A stretch of 64,000 bases of DNA, taken from contig CM067570.1 in assembly GCA_034336665.1 (NCBI GenBank), positions 22,711,002 to 22,775,001 on the forward strand, read 5' to 3'. The position numbers were made by a program, and so were the translations under genes. How positions within the stretch are numbered: position 1 is the first letter of the stretch; each line of letters opens with the position of its first letter. The DNA comes from Luscinia megarhynchos. Its lineage: Eukaryota > Chordata > Aves > Passeriformes > Turdidae. The notes beneath the pieces were generated by a model. That model searched no databases. It saw only the letters and a program-made list of their open reading frames with translations, and had not been told where the DNA came from. Below, one piece after another: positions 1 through 14,439 of the stretch.

Positions 1-251
1 CTTTGACCCCTTGAGCTGCATTTAGGATCATACCATGGAATCTTTTCTGCTTGTAGGCAAGGCACTTTTCAGTCTGGTTACACACAGCCTCATCCTACAA
101 AGATACACATCCCTGTGCATCAATGGCACATCAAGGCTTCACGGATTTTGATGGCATAGTTTCAGCAGAAATCCTTAAACAATCTTTAGTGTGAAACTCA
201 GTGACCACAGTGCTAGGTATGGGGCTTATGCATTCTGTAATTCTAGTGGCT

Positions 252-590
252 GCTTTTATTTTCTCATTTTCCTATTTTCTCTTATTTTAGTCTCTTTCCT
301 GATACCATTCTCTATTTGTCCTCTGCAAAGCTGTTTCTGTCTGTCTACACTTCAAACTTTCTCACAATTTTTTTCTTTCTCTCACTTCTATTCCTCTTTC
401 TTTCTACATATTTTCTCAAATTTCTTCCTTCATAGTTTCCACATTTCTTCTCCCTTTAACTTATGTGTTTTATCCTTCCCCCCTCCCCCTTTTTTGTGCT
501 TCTTAAGTCTCAGAGAGTTGTATGGCTTCTTCTTGATTTCATTTAAAATAATTCCTTCTTTGCCAGCTCTGTCTCTGCATTGGCCTTAAC
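252..590 (+). repeat. Long polypyrimidine-rich tract
   Basis: About 340 bases dominated by T and C on the plus strand (many ttttct, tctttc and tcc runs, including a C-run near 478-487). It gives an open frame of 132 codons rich in Phe, Ser and Leu, which reflects composition rather than a gene. Confidence 0.7.
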
Positions 591-3500
591 TATATCTCAT
601 TGCTTAGATGCTAATTCATTGTTAGCTTGTAGAGAAGCCAAGCACACTGATAAGTCAAACTCACACATACAAACAAAGAAAACCCCAATTAGATTCTTCA
701 GGTGTAACTAATAATTTAACACCACACTGATTAGGTTTTAATAACAGACTCCTGATAAGCACAAGAAGTCTTCCTGGACACCTCTTCTACCAGTTATCAT
801 TTGCTTGAAGTCTCCTCACAGTATTCACATTTTTTTCTGATAAGTGCACCATCTCTGTGAAAGTACTGGCACTTCTGCAAATATATTTGCTCATGGAATG
901 ACAGCCGCAAGCAATTCTGATAACACTAAATTAGCAGGAGACTGAGAATAATGTGCTTGTCAAACACCTTCCAGTCCCACTCCCTTTCTCTGAATGTTCA
1001 GGCAAGGGAATGTATTTTTTCCTCCTTTACTTTTCTGTGATTTGCATTTTCATTTGCTAAGTGTATTACAATGTCCCGTTTATCTTGGACTGCAGCATCA
1101 AGATCTTTGTACATCTTATTCCCTCCAGTAATTTCCCAGGCAAGTATTTCCCCACTGCACCTATTTGTTAAACAAAGACAAAAGATTTCTCTAATGTAGA
1201 AAAGTACCAACTGTCCTCAGAGAAAGCCAAAATCTTTCTAAAGAATAATTAATTTTCTGGAAACAATTCAACAGAATGACATCGTGTGTGTGAACATGTG
1301 TTAGCAAGAAATAAAAGTTTCAAATTGTATAAGCTCTTTCCTAGTTGATTGGAATAATCAGGAAAAAAAACCACAGTTCAACTTATTTCAGGGTTCTTAT
1401 ATACCATTAGCTTATGCCCCCACCCAGGATTTCTGGAACCACTAGACTCTGAGAGACCTCTTAAATTGTCCCCCCCGTTCCAAGCACTGTGTTCTTGGGG
1501 CTGGGAAGAAAGATTACCTTAATATTCAAACCCAGCTTCAACCCAACCCTGCCCCCAGCAATGTGCTTATGATGACACATAATGCATTCCCTTAAGCTAG
1601 TGTTAGAAACAGCCCAAATTGTTTTGACTCCTCACTCACCAAAAAGAGCATGCAGAGGATGGATGCTTTTAGCTACCACCCCTGCTTGGTGCATGGCTTT
1701 CAGTGTGTAGCACCACCCAAGAGGGTTGCAGAGAGGCTTCAGCCTCTTGGGAACACTGCCCAGCCCTGTCCTTCAGTCCAGCCAACGATGGCTGTTTCAG
1801 CTCTGTTTAGTTCAGTGACAAAAGAGGCTCTCTTGGAGCTAATCCAAAATTTCCCTCATGCTCTTCAGCTCCTGGAAGAATCTTCACTTTGTTTGAAGTC
1901 CTTCTGTTTCTTCCTGTTATGATGGCTCAAAAGCATCTGTAGGGAAGTGCTGAGATAAAAGCTGATGTAGTTGAAGCTTTCTGAGGATTGACTTATATGT
2001 GCCAATAACTAAGAGCAGAGAACACTTCTCTGTGGTTTTACCCCATCAGGAGTTCTGGGTAAATAGTTTATGCAGATGGCCTAGCTCCCTTCCCATTTTT
2101 CTTCCTTTCTGTCAAAGATGAGAGTCATGAAGATTCAGAGCATGAGACTTAAATGAAGTTTTATGAAATGATATTTTTCTGCTTTAGAATAAAACCTGTC
2201 AGAAGGAAAAACAAAAAAAATTACAGGAGTTAAAATTCCCACAGCTGCATCCAAGTCTTTTTTAAATGTCATTATCCTTCTAGAGTTAGCACAATGATGA
2301 TGATACTGCACAGAGGTGCAAAGTTCTTTAGCTGAATCACTCTGTTATCAGATGCCATGTGCTCTGTGAAAACAAAGTTTTTGTTGATTCAAGGTCAGAC
2401 TAATTCCATCAATATTTATCTCTTACTGACTCGTCCAGAAAGTGCCTCCAAGGTTTAAACTGGTCAGCCACAGGTACAGTTGAGTGCATTCTCTTAAATT
2501 TCCTCAAACATATACAGTGCTTAGTTCCATTTCTTCACTTCAGCATCCTCATGAGGCATAAGCCTGCCTCCTCAGTATCCTCCCACCTTGGTGTGTATCA
2601 CCACTTCAAATGTCAAGAGGCAGTTTCAGCTGTGGGATCTCGGGCTGGAAGAACATACTCTTATCCCCACATGGCTCTGCATGCCTGTGAACAGCAGCTG
2701 GCACATTTCTTAGGGGGAAAAAACTGATTTTTGTGATTCTGCTTAGTGTTCTGTGAGCCACATGATTCTTTTTTAGGTCTTCCTGCCCACTTATTTTTTC
2801 ATTTCGGTTTTGACCCTGTGGTTTCTTCCCATAACATAAGGCATGAGCTTTTAAGTTGCAAGTGTTTCTTAAGCCCACTTATTCCAGGAATTTCTTAGCA
2901 GGGCACCAAGGGTTTTTCAACTGTTACAGTGCATACATTCTCTTTCCCACTTTAGAAAAATACTGAGATTACTAGTTGTTTTATCTAATCTTATCTTTTT
3001 GAACCCACAACTTTGTAATCAAAGGTATTTGAAAAACAGCTGAACAGAGACCAGAAGTGAGGCATATTTGATTAGGGCTGGCACTATGCAAATATAGCTG
3101 TACTTATTCTGGGTCAGATCCAGGCTGAGTCTTGTGGATTTAGAGGCTCAGCTCAGCCTGGTGATGCTTGTACCATATTGTCTTCCACACATTCTCCCTC
3201 ACCTAGGCAGTACCTGCAGCTGTGCACAGCAGCCCTTTCCTTGGACAGTGCCCCATTCTCCCTGCTTCACTTTCACAGTTGCTTTTGTGTCACTCTCTCA
3301 ATGCAGTGACCACTGTTATTTTTCTGTACTTTAAAAACTCAGCCTGATTGCTAGCATTCTGTTGGGATATCTGGGTCATTTCCCTTAAGCAACTCCTAGC
3401 CCAGGTGTGTGGCACTGCATAGGCTGGGACAGTCAGGGTCTCTTCCAGGTGCAGCTGGGTAGCTGCTGCCTGCTTCTTACTCCACCATCAGCAACAGGGC

Positions 3501-6500
3501 ACGATTCCTCTTAGAAATAGTCTTCACTGAATTTATTTAAAATGTCATAACCACTATTATTCATGGCAGAAAGATGTACCTACATGCTGGTCTGAACCAC
3601 AGGAATTAATGGGAGTATGAGTCCAGTGCTTGGCAGATTTATCATAATGGAAGCAGTTTTAATCCCTCTTGAGCCAGTTTAACCAACACACAAAAGATTC
3701 TGTAGCTAATTACCAGGTCTTTGTAGTATTCAGACCCCAATAAATATTAATGTGATGTCCTAAAGAATGAGGTTTATGTTCCTGAATCATACATTTATTA
3801 AGTCAAGATCTGACCTTTTTGGAGATTACACAGGCAAACTCCTTCACTCTCTGCAAACACAGGCAAAAGTCAAGCTCCTGCAAGCACTTCCTAAAAGAAT
3901 TCAAATGCGACATCCTACACTTAATGGACACATTTGATTAAACGGAATACAAAAAGACAAAATAAATGGAACCATCCTAACCTAGCTACAAAGAGTTAGG
4001 AATTAATGCAATATCCACATCTTTAAAATGCCATTTATTAGTTTTGAATAATGTCAACAATTATAATTCTTCTGTTCTTCCTACATTAAGAGGAAAACAT
4101 ACCTATATATAATTGCTGCTAAAAATCCACACTAAGGTCCTGCTGCAGATACAACGTCAAACACAGCCAAATTAGTAAATGCTGAAATGAAATCTATCAG
4201 TAGAGCAATCATTCACTGTCACATGGGCATTCTGCTACTCTTCTCCCAAACCAATGATCAATAGGGTTTTAACCCCTGCACTGTACAGCCAGCTCCCTTT
4301 CCCAGAGGAGTAACTGGTGGCAGAGACTGAACAGCAGCACAACACCCTGGCTGCCAGAGGGGGCAGGGAGCAGCAAGGGCTGGCCTGCTGTGGAGATTCC
4401 TGGCTACCAAGAGCCCAGGGGGCTCAGGGAAATGAATTCAGAAAGGACACCTGTGACACTTGAGTAACATGCACAGTAACTGTGAAGAGCCATGAAAATG
4501 AGCTGAGAGGTCTCATTTTGCCCAGAGAGACACCTGCATCACATCCCATGGAACTTTGGCTAAAGCTCTGGAGTGCTGTACTGATAAAAGCAAAGAGAAA
4601 CTGCCAGCATTCATGGGCAGAAGCGTTAGAACTTGGCCAGTGATAAGACTCATGATCTACACAGAAGTATTTACAGAAGCTCACAAAAATGAGGGCCCAT
4701 GATCTTGCAACTTCTGGCCTACCCAGTTTCAGTGTGAGTGTGCTACAGAGAAAGTCCCACCACAGGTGCAACCAGGTGTGACAAGCCTTCCTCATATTCA
4801 ATGAGATATGAATCTCTAGGAGAGATAGTTCTGTGGTGATTGATCCATTTGAGAAGAATGCACTCCTCCCAAATAGTTTCTACCATTGGCTGACACAACG
4901 AGTGAATAGCTGCAAAAATTTGGGATAAGAAAAAACTTTTATCTTTTATCAGGCCATCATTACTTTCATTATTGTTCTTTTTTTACTGAAAGACATTTTT
5001 TCCTGAAAAGAAAGACCACCACAGTAATCAAATATGCCTATTGCACATCTGCAGCAATACTGCTACAGTTACTTAGCAACCAGTGAGGATTAAAAAAAGA
5101 AATTATGTAAAGGAAGAGAAAAATTAGAAGCAAATTGAGCTGAATAAAAAGAAAGCAAATACCATATTAACATTCAATGTGCATAAATACATGGGGCTGT
5201 CTTTGCTGCATGCACCACCAACCGTTGAACATTGTTAAATCAGCTTCTACTATTTAAAATCAAAGCTCAGTCTAACTTAGATTTGAAGATGTGTTATCTA
5301 GAATCTTATGACTATATCCTCTTCTCTGTTTCATATTAGGGGCAGAAAGATGCATCAAAATAAAGAATGGTATGTTGTCCAAAAGCTTTTGGAGGTAAGT
5401 ACCATCCCTGTCACTGAGAAAAGAAAGCAACTTCAACAGGAATAATTTACAAGGAGTTAAATTCTGCTCTCTCTATTGAAAAAGAATAACCACAACATGC
5501 ATGAGCTTTCTGGAGGATTGGAAACTTGGCTACTGCAGAAGGAAGCACAGAGACACCTCTGCTGGCCAATGAGTTTCATGCACACTGTTAAAATCTGCTC
5601 ATTTGGACAAACACATCCTCCCCTTCTCACTTGGCTGGATCCCTCTTCTTCACAGCTCCCTACCAGCTCAGGCAGGATTTAAATCTCTCTTTGATTTACT
5701 TTAAAAGGTGAAGATTTCATGTATGTTCTGGCATGGAGCAAACATAATAAAATTTCTATATGTTTGCCAATCCAACAATACATTTTTGACTTGACTTTTA
5801 TAATTTAGGAAGGAATTAATCACAGTTTGAAAGAAATTACAGTCTTTACTGAAAGTAATGATGCTATGAATTATCACTCAGATTCTCAGCAGGAGGTAAT
5901 TATGTTTATGGTAATTTGAAAAATTTAGCACTGCAGTTTTCTTTCTAAGTCAGCAGTATTCCCTCAGGAAGCCATATTATATATATCACCTTCCAGTGCA
6001 AGAAGAGTCTTAAGTATAAAATATCAGAGACCAAAACTGGTTTCTGTACTTAATTATTACATTATATCTTATGTTACATTTCAGCAAAAGTTCTGGCAGT
6101 TACAACTCATTAACAGTTTTCTGTGGAATCAAATGCATCAAAATGAAGAAAAATAGTATTTCATTTCATGTTTTCCACTGAAATATTCTTTTGCCAATAA
6201 ACCCCACATACTTCCTGGGCTCTGCTTTCAAATTTTTTCACAGATAAAACCAGTTCAAGGTAAAACATCCCTCAAACCTCTCCATTAACTTAATTTTTTT
6301 TCAAAACTTTGAAACAAAAATCCACAGTGTTTAATGTGGTGCAGGTCTGCCACTATCATATTCTACATTTCCATAAAATGAGTTTTTTCTTGTCAAATGC
6401 AAGAGAGAAATTCAAGGGTCTTTTTCAAGTATCAAAGAGAGAGAAAAATAAAGTCAAAAAAGGATTGTGAGCTGGGCTTCTCTCAGTTTTAAATTTCAGT

Positions 6501-9220
6501 TGAGCATGAAGCATTTTCAAGGCAATGTGTGTTCATTTTCACTTGGCAGAATAAAGCCTCTCCTAAGATGCTGGTGCTAACAAGTACCCAGCATCGATTT
6601 CTGCCTGCTGCCAAAAGGAGCTCTCATTACCTTTGGATTTTACAAATGGCAGTTTCCTCCACATCTTGTCCTGCAGAGCAAGCAATGCCACACAAAGTTT
6701 CAACAAAGTGGAAACTTGTGGTTTACAGCAAGCAGAGGAGTGGAACAGGACTGCAAAAGCTTAGAAGGAAATAGGAGCATTTTTCAGAGGTTCAAATGAG
6801 GAATATCAATGCACAACCATCTCTTCATTCAGTCTTTGAACACTGCAAGAATTGCCACTGAGGTAGTGTAGGTGTGAAAAGCTGACTTGCAGTGGCAAAC
6901 ATGCTTGAACAGGGCAGGTGGAGTCCTGCACAAGAGGCACCAGCAGCTGGCAGATTGACTTTCAGTGACCATCTCAGTCCCACACACCTCTAGCCACTTG
7001 AGAGGGAGATCTTTCTCATGATTGCACCTTCGTTCAAATCATGCATTTGCCACCTTTCCAACATAAGCATGTGAAGCTTTTTCTCAGAATTTTTATTTTC
7101 CCTTCTGTTATTTGCAGCTGGATTATCCCTGAAAGGCCTGAAAATCAGTTGTATTTAATTCCAAGAAATCAGAAATAGACCTCCATACAAGCAGGTAAAT
7201 AAAGTATGAGTATCCTAGTGGGAAAAAGGGTGCCTTCCCTGGACTACTGAAGCACAGAGAATGGTTTGAGTTCTGGGCTGGTTTTCTGCCAGTCATGTTT
7301 AAAGCCAAGACTACCTCACAGCTGGTTTTCCTCCTGCTCTTTAAACAGAGTTCATTATCTCTTCTTCACATCTCCATGCCTCACTCCAAACCTTTAATTT
7401 AGAGAAGGATACTATAGACTGTTAAATTTTCCTACTTACTTTAGGATGATAAGGTTTGATGACTCCAGAAGCAGTAGGAAGAATCCCAAAAGCTGAATGG
7501 GCAAAACCAGGCAGGTCTTTCTGGAAAAGAGATGAGCTCATGATAGAGTAGTTACACTTCTATTATTACCTATTATCTTCTATTCTTCTGTCCAGTTCAT
7601 TTCCCTCCAGAGGCCCCACAATAGTTTCTTACGTCAATTTATTTGTCATATGTCTAAGCTGTAGGTTTTCTGGGACAAGATCATCTTTTCTGTGTGCAAG
7701 CAATAATTAGGACAGTGAAGGTCTGATTGCTGACTCAGACCACTTGAAATAAAAGTACTGATAAGAAATGCTGTGGGGGCACTGAGGAATACTTCAGCCT
7801 ATCACAGAAAAACTGATGCTTCAGCCTCACACAGAAGTTTTACTTTCCCAATACTGTATATTAAAAGACAGAAAGCATGATAGGTTGTCATCTAAACTAT
7901 TTACAATAATTTTCTTATGTTCTTTGTATTTAATGTAAGACAGATTTCTTGTCTATTAAGGTTGGTTCCTGTCAGGAGATTTGAAGTGGTGTCTTTTGAC
8001 CTTGGAGGAGAGGCTGAAGTGCTTTGCTACAGGCACAGAGTCATCTTCCTACCTGAAGGTATTTTAGCTGCAATCATTTCCCATTCAGAGGAGAAGTGCA
8101 GAGCTAGAGACTAATAACAATAGTTTCTGGTGGCCAGGAATATCTATTTCTCTAAAAAGTTAAATTACATGAAAAATATGCACCTGTGGTTTCAGAAAAG
8201 TAAAGTGCCAGGCAGAAGATATTTTTTGATCAACTCCTCATGCCCAGAACAACAATTTTCACAGTATGTGTGACAGACACTGCTTTCTGCAAAGAGCTTG
8301 TGACTTTTGGAAGCCCTTTGGCATACAGCTGGGTAGAGATCACTGCTGAAACCCATGGTTCACTTAGAAATATGTCAACTGCAGTAGCTACCCTTCCAGG
8401 GCTGAGTATTCTAAGCTTTGCTGTTGGTATTTGAAGGATATTTAGTAAGTCTTGTGTTCAAGACAACCTTTTTGGTCAATGCAAAAAACTGTGTAACTGT
8501 GTTCTTTTCTTTGAAAGACTGAAACTTAAAAAGACTTCATTAAGTTTTAGATTTAGTTCAGAACCATCCCATTTAATGGGCTGAGGATTTAAGTCTTCCA
8601 CAGTGGATGAATCATAAATGCTAAAGCCTAGCACAGTTTTAGTTTTGCTGTTGTGATGGGCATCTGTACTGAGCAATGTATCCAAGTGACTATGCATCAT
8701 AAATATTTATTTCCCAAATTATATTTCCCTATCCATCAGACAGACCTGGGACTGATACTGGAAAATGTTTTTGCAATAAACCCTTCCAGCAGCTGCAAAA
8801 TGAGCAATGGGGACATCTTGGGGTCTTTATTAATTTAGAGGTAGGAGGAAAGTGATACTGAGTTTCTTAAATATGTGCCCCAGCAGCTTTCCTGACACAT
8901 TTCACAACATGAGCCAGACAGCTGTTCTCATCTTTCCTGCAGTTAAAATAAAGATGACTTTTCATATCAGTGCAACTTATTTTTCAGTTAACAAGCTGTC
9001 CCTCTGAGTCAAGAGCTGCCCTCGATGGTCACTGTCTGTAGATATCATTTCTATGCCACCAGTATCTGGCAGGAAAAGGAGCAGAAAGGCTGTAAGAATT
9101 TGGTGGTCCTGCCAGACTGCTAGTCTGGGGAAAGTTCTTCACACTTACTATTTACTTACTCTTGAATTACTGGTATTTTCCAGGGGAAAAAAAAAGTGAC
9201 TTCTTGATGGAAATACTATT

Positions 9221-9250
9221 ATATTATATATATCAAACAATATATAATAT
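9221..9250. repeat. AT-rich inverted repeat
   Basis: Arms atattatatat (9221-9231) and atatataatat (9240-9250) are perfect complements around an 8-base loop. This is a short hairpin-capable element in intergenic DNA. Confidence 0.7.
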
Positions 9251-9439
9251 TATCTGATGGCAAGGCCACAAGCCCCCCTTGTTATTTTAGCTGATGATAC
9301 CATATAATCTTTCACACTGGGGGCATCTGGGAAAAAACCAGCAAATATGCCACTCATCACTCTTGGTTTCTACTTTTTGCTGTAATGTATTTTTAACAGC
9401 TTTAATTATTGTTTGGCTCTTGTACTTGAAGTGTTCTCT

Positions 9440-9670
9440 CTGAGTCAGGCTAAAACCTAATACACATTAAATAATGAAAGAGAAGCAGCCAATTAGTAAA
9501 AATGCATCCGAGTACTGTGCAATGCAGCCATGGAGCAGCTGATACAGGATGTTTGATGCAATTACTGGGGCTTAGATGTCAAATGATTGAACAAAGCAGC
9601 AAATCAATGAACTGTGCTTATACAGATTATTAAACTCAAGAGTGGTGAGGGATCTCAAGGTATCAGTCAA
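9440..9670. other. Candidate conserved non-coding element
   Basis: An unusually non-repetitive block with clustered homeodomain-type TAAT/ATTA cores, TGATTGA and CAATCAAT-like words and an E-box-like CAGCTG, lacking indel-prone simple repeats. Its texture resembles deeply conserved enhancers. This is inference only; no alignment was possible. Confidence 0.2.
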
Positions 9671-9784
9671 CACATTCCGCTTTAGTGAGTCATTTTTTGG
9701 CAAAAATTTGCTGAGGGATTGTGAAATCTCTGTTGTAGGTTTTAAGAACAAAGCCTTGACAATCTATGCCAATGCTTAGTCACC

Positions 9785-9860
9785 CGAACCATGAGAATTT
9801 TTTCCTAACATCTCATTTAAATCTTCCTGGAATTTAAGCTCATTGCCTCTTGTGCTAGCC
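9785..9860 (-). mobile_element. Degraded CR1 LINE fragment
   Basis: The plus strand reads ttttttcctaacatctcatt, then aaatcttcctggaatttaag and cattgcctcttgtgctag. This resembles the reverse complement of the CR1 3' region that precedes its 3' end. It is diverged, and the edges are uncertain. Confidence 0.45.
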
Positions 9861-12667
9861 TCAGCACAAAGAACAGGTTGTTTTATTATTTTCTGCTGGA
9901 GCCTTTCACAGACTTGGCACAGAGCAGATGCTGCATGGGGCTGATGAGGGCTGCACCCTTCCCTTGCCCCATCCTGTGCAAATCTCTGCTCTTGCAGCTC
10001 CTGTCCCATCAGCAGGGCTCAAGGGGGCTGCAGCACCTCCAGGATGTAAAGATCCAGCTCAGCCCTAAGGGCAAACACATCTCTGCATCTCCAGTCTCTG
10101 CTATCTAAGCCAAGACAAGGCTCATTTACCTCTCCTTACTTGTTAGCAAAAATATCTAAGTCTTGCTTTAGCTAGCTTGGGCACAGACTTCACTTGCATA
10201 TTGTGAGAATATTAATATTTTATTTCTTCTTCACATTTTTTTTGTTTGAACTATTTAAATAATATAATTATAAAAAAACTCGACATAAGCAAGACTGATA
10301 ACATTATTCAACCTTGGGAAAAATATTAAAATTAGATAAAAAGTCCCAAACCAAGAATTTAAAGTTTAGGATATTGTCCCAACAGTAAAGAAATTACTGA
10401 GAGGTTGTGGGAGGAAGAAAGCTTTTGGAAGATCCCTGCTTGCTTTGTTTTCTAGCTTGTAGTCCTGATACTGAAGTAGTTGCTGACCTTTAACTGTGAT
10501 ATTACAGAGTGAAAATGAGGACATTCTGATAGGAAAATGTGTCATCATGTACAAATCATTAATGCTGGTGCCCTCAGATAATTAACTAGCTGGGAAATTT
10601 TCAGAGATTTAGAACAAAGAGAAACCCAGCTATTTAATTTCACTGCTTCTCTGTGAAGTGTGAGTTAGTACATTTTTTAAATGAATGTTCAATTGACTGA
10701 GCACTCCCAAACTGGTAATTTGGTTGTGCCCTCAGCAGTAACTGTGGCAGGCTGAGTGCAGCCTCAGTGCTCTCACTGTGTGACAGACAGCAGGAGAGGA
10801 GCAGGGAATGTGAACAGCAGGGCTGTCACAGCTCCTGTGCTATGCACACATCTCCCAAACCACACCATACAACAGCAGACATCACATGGCAACTGGAAGC
10901 TAAACAGAAGCTCCTCTGGTGATTTCAGGGCTGTTTCCATAAAGCAAAGGGAAGATAGTGCATAAACACACAGCACAGAACAGCTAAAAACAATGTAATG
11001 GAAACCTTTAGGGTGAAGGGAGTCGTTGTGTGAGACAGGGTAGAAATCTGGAGTATTTTGAAGGTCTGTGACAGTGATGACAGACTTCTCACAGTAAATT
11101 ATCAGCAAGGTGCAGGAGGAGCATGTTTGAGAAATGAAACTGAAGTAAAAGCACTAAACCCTTTCAGCAGTGAAAGGGCTTTCCCAGGGCTTGTTCCTGG
11201 TGTTTCACTTTAGTAGCCTCACAGATCCAGCTTGGCAATAAAAGACATAAATGTAGCTTCCTCAAACAGCCTGGCCACAGCTCATGGAAGGTGCCTGTGG
11301 CTCCCTCCCTGGCCACATTGGCAGGTTCAGACGATGCTGGGCTGCCCTGGGCAGGCCCCTCCTTTACTCCCTTGCTCCCTGCCTGCTACAAGGTGTTTAG
11401 AGGCAAACCCAAAATGTATCGTCGGAAAAGAGATTATTCCACAAATTCAAATTCACATGACAAATGTTATCTGGAGCACAGGTATTTATTACCCTGATGC
11501 TTGTCTTCCTGGTTACTTCACATGAACAATGGTGGAAGTCACTTGAATGGTATCCAAGGAGACCACTGAACTAAACTAATTAATCCTCTCATGTTGCTGT
11601 TTGCAGTTCTTTTTAAGCAGGCAGTAACTGATCCCATGGAGCTGGTTATGGCTCCTCCTTAAGGACTGCTTTGTACAGATATACAAGACATTTATCAGAG
11701 CTGGGTTTGCCTCTTAAAGCAATGTTAATAAGCTTCTCCATTTCATTCCCAGCATATTATTTTCCACTTTAGCTACCAGCCTCTAGCTCACCTCAGTTCC
11801 CCATGGGTTTGATTTCCCTTTAGTTTCAGTAACATGGCTATCCCCCATAGGTGATCCCATTTCTGGTGCGTTATTCCAATTTTGCCACCAGGTGTCACCC
11901 AAAGGCTCAGCAGCACCGCGCTGTGAAGGATTTGGGATCTCCAAATTTGGGGAGTGCGTGGGGAGGGGTATGGGGGCTGCCATTAGCTGCCAGCAAAATC
12001 ACACAGTAGTAAGGGGCCACACTTCTGATTTCCCCACGGCTTGCTTTGTTTAGCTAGACTTGGCATTACAGCGACAGAACACAAAGTACACAGATATTTG
12101 CACCGTGGTGGGTGACACCAGCCTACCTCTGGTTTTCCTTGGAGTTATTCCAAAGTCTGTCTGGATTTACAGTCCTCATGAGCAAGCCTGGAAGAAGTCG
12201 TTCTTCTTTGTCTGGCCTCAAGGGTTTTTCAACCAGCCATTGGAACTCCCACTTACACGAGATCTACAGGATGAAAAACACAAATTGGAAAGGCATCAGA
12301 TAGGTCACACTCACTCATTCCAAGATTTCATCTCAAAAGTGTTTACCTCCTTTCTCTCTTCTTGGTAGATTGTGAAATAATTTTTTTCCCCAAGCAGATT
12401 AGCTCTTCATCTTTGTTCTCTATCTCCCCTCTCCAAATTTTTGCTTTTTCAACAAAAAATATTCAACACTGTTTCTACCTATCACCATCTACCTGCCCAT
12501 TTTTGTAGGCCATCACTTGGCCCATTCTCCATCTCTACATTAATTTGGTGTTTCCCAGGGCTGTTAATTAGACACCTGATACAAAGGAATAAACTTGCCC
12601 TCACTTCACACAGGCAGTGTGTGGGACTTGCTGTCTGCATGGGGGCAAAACAAGCCCAGCCAGCAGG

Positions 12668-12720
12668 GCTTTCTTAGATATCATCTATTTAGTATCATCT
12701 GCTTTCTTAGATATCATCTA
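12668..12720. repeat. Partial tandem duplication, 33-base period
   Basis: The 20-mer gctttcttagatatcatcta occurs at 12668-12687 and again at 12701-12720, with a related tagtatcatct between them. The match is exact, so the duplication is probably recent. Confidence 0.85.
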
Positions 12721-14439
12721 CTGGCAATTCAGAAAGAACATTGCAATAAGGAAAGACCACACCACTAAAGTCTTTAGTATCTTTCAGACCAGCAAATTGG
12801 CTCCAATGCACCCATAAATTACATATTTCCAAGTTTTAGTTATTTTGTTTCAATGCATACATTTTAATTGATTTGTCATTCCTGAAAGGTTTAATTTTTT
12901 GAATTTTTCCCTTTTGAGGTGTTTTGGTTGGACTGGATGCTGTCCAACACCTTTTAACTCAGCTGGCTCCTGGCTGGGCCAGCACATGATCCTATTTCCC
13001 TCTGGGATTTGAGGGGAGCAACCCTATGTCTGCATTTGCAGTTATTTTTATGCAAGGCAAATAGCAATGTCTTCTTCAGTCAATCTCCATGAGGATAGAA
13101 AAACAAACTGATTGAACAAGGCTAAGGAGAGTCTCGATCTAGAAACCCTCCACTTCCCACACCTTTGATGCCCAGAATTGGCAGGGATGAAGGAAGCACA
13201 CCAGGGAGAAGGGGTCCCAGGTCAGTATTGAAAAGTCTGGGAAACTCTGGCCTGTGCCTTTGTCTTGTATGAGATGGCAGCTTACACAAAATTCAGCCTT
13301 CAGAGAATTCCACAAACTGAATTTACTGCTAAGTATAACCCCTGGATTTCACACAGGGTGGGTTATTATTAATATCCCATCTATTTGACCTAGATTCTGT
13401 CGACTGTAAAGTGCCACATTTAAATTTAACTTCTGAAGGAAAAATAATTAAATTGAAAAATCAATCACTAGGCAATTTCACATTCAGTTCATTTAAGGTC
13501 AAGTTATTGCTGTCTCAGAGAATAAAAGTTTTCTTAATGGATCGAGTTCAGGAGTGATGTGAAATCAGGCATAATTACATACTGGCTAATGAGCCTAAAC
13601 TGGCATACAGCATACATATTGAGAGGTATATATCCATTTACACCCTCTTTGACTCACTTATTAGTTGGACAAGAAGATGAGGGGCAGGAATTGCCACTGG
13701 GGCTTTGGAGAGTTCAAAAGGCCACAGCTGAGGCAGACAAGAATGGAATTGCTTCCTGCATGAGCAGCCAGGTCTTGGCAGGGGGATCACAGGTTCCTTC
13801 CCAAGGGTATTTCTGATGATGTGCAGGAACTGCTGTGCCAGATGTGACCTGCTGGGGGTGACTGTCCTTTGCAATCCTTATGGAACAATTTCCACATTCT
13901 GCACCTTCCTAGGGCTCTAGGGAAAATCCCAGTCCAGGGTGAAATCCAAAGTGTCAACTTGCTTCAGACTTCAGTCTTCTTCCATTGTCAGCTCTCAGTT
14001 ATATATGGAATTTCTGTAGAAAATATGTCATAATTCAGTTTGAAAGGTTCTTTGATAGTACATCTAACTGGCTCTCCAGCTCAAGGTGCTTTGGGTTTCC
14101 ATCTATTTCTTCAAACTGCAATAATTTCATTCAGCAGAACACTTTCAACAGAATTTTGGCATAATGAGGCATAAATATTTTCTAACTGCATCATGATGTG
14201 TTCATCTCCATTGTTCACAGGTCTTAGCCCAGTGTAACTTGGTTCTAGATGAAGTAAATAATTCCAGATTTAAGGCTTAGCATATTTGGCTTTTGGGCTT
14301 TTTCTTTCCAGTTTAGCTTATGAGCTCTAATTAAGTATAAAAGTATTTGCCTATTAAAAAAAACACTAGTATTTCTGTTACACCGTGATAAATATCAGTT
14401 CAGGTTGCATAACATGTCTTTTGACAAGTCAGATTTTAT

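Noticed and set aside
191..589. 132-codon plus-strand open frame with hydrophobic Phe/Ser/Leu-rich sequence
   Set aside because: It lies over a polypyrimidine tract, and the composition alone explains it. No family resemblance.
4424..4801. 125-codon minus-strand open frame
   Set aside because: Trp/Cys/Ser-heavy sequence with no family resemblance and no gene context.
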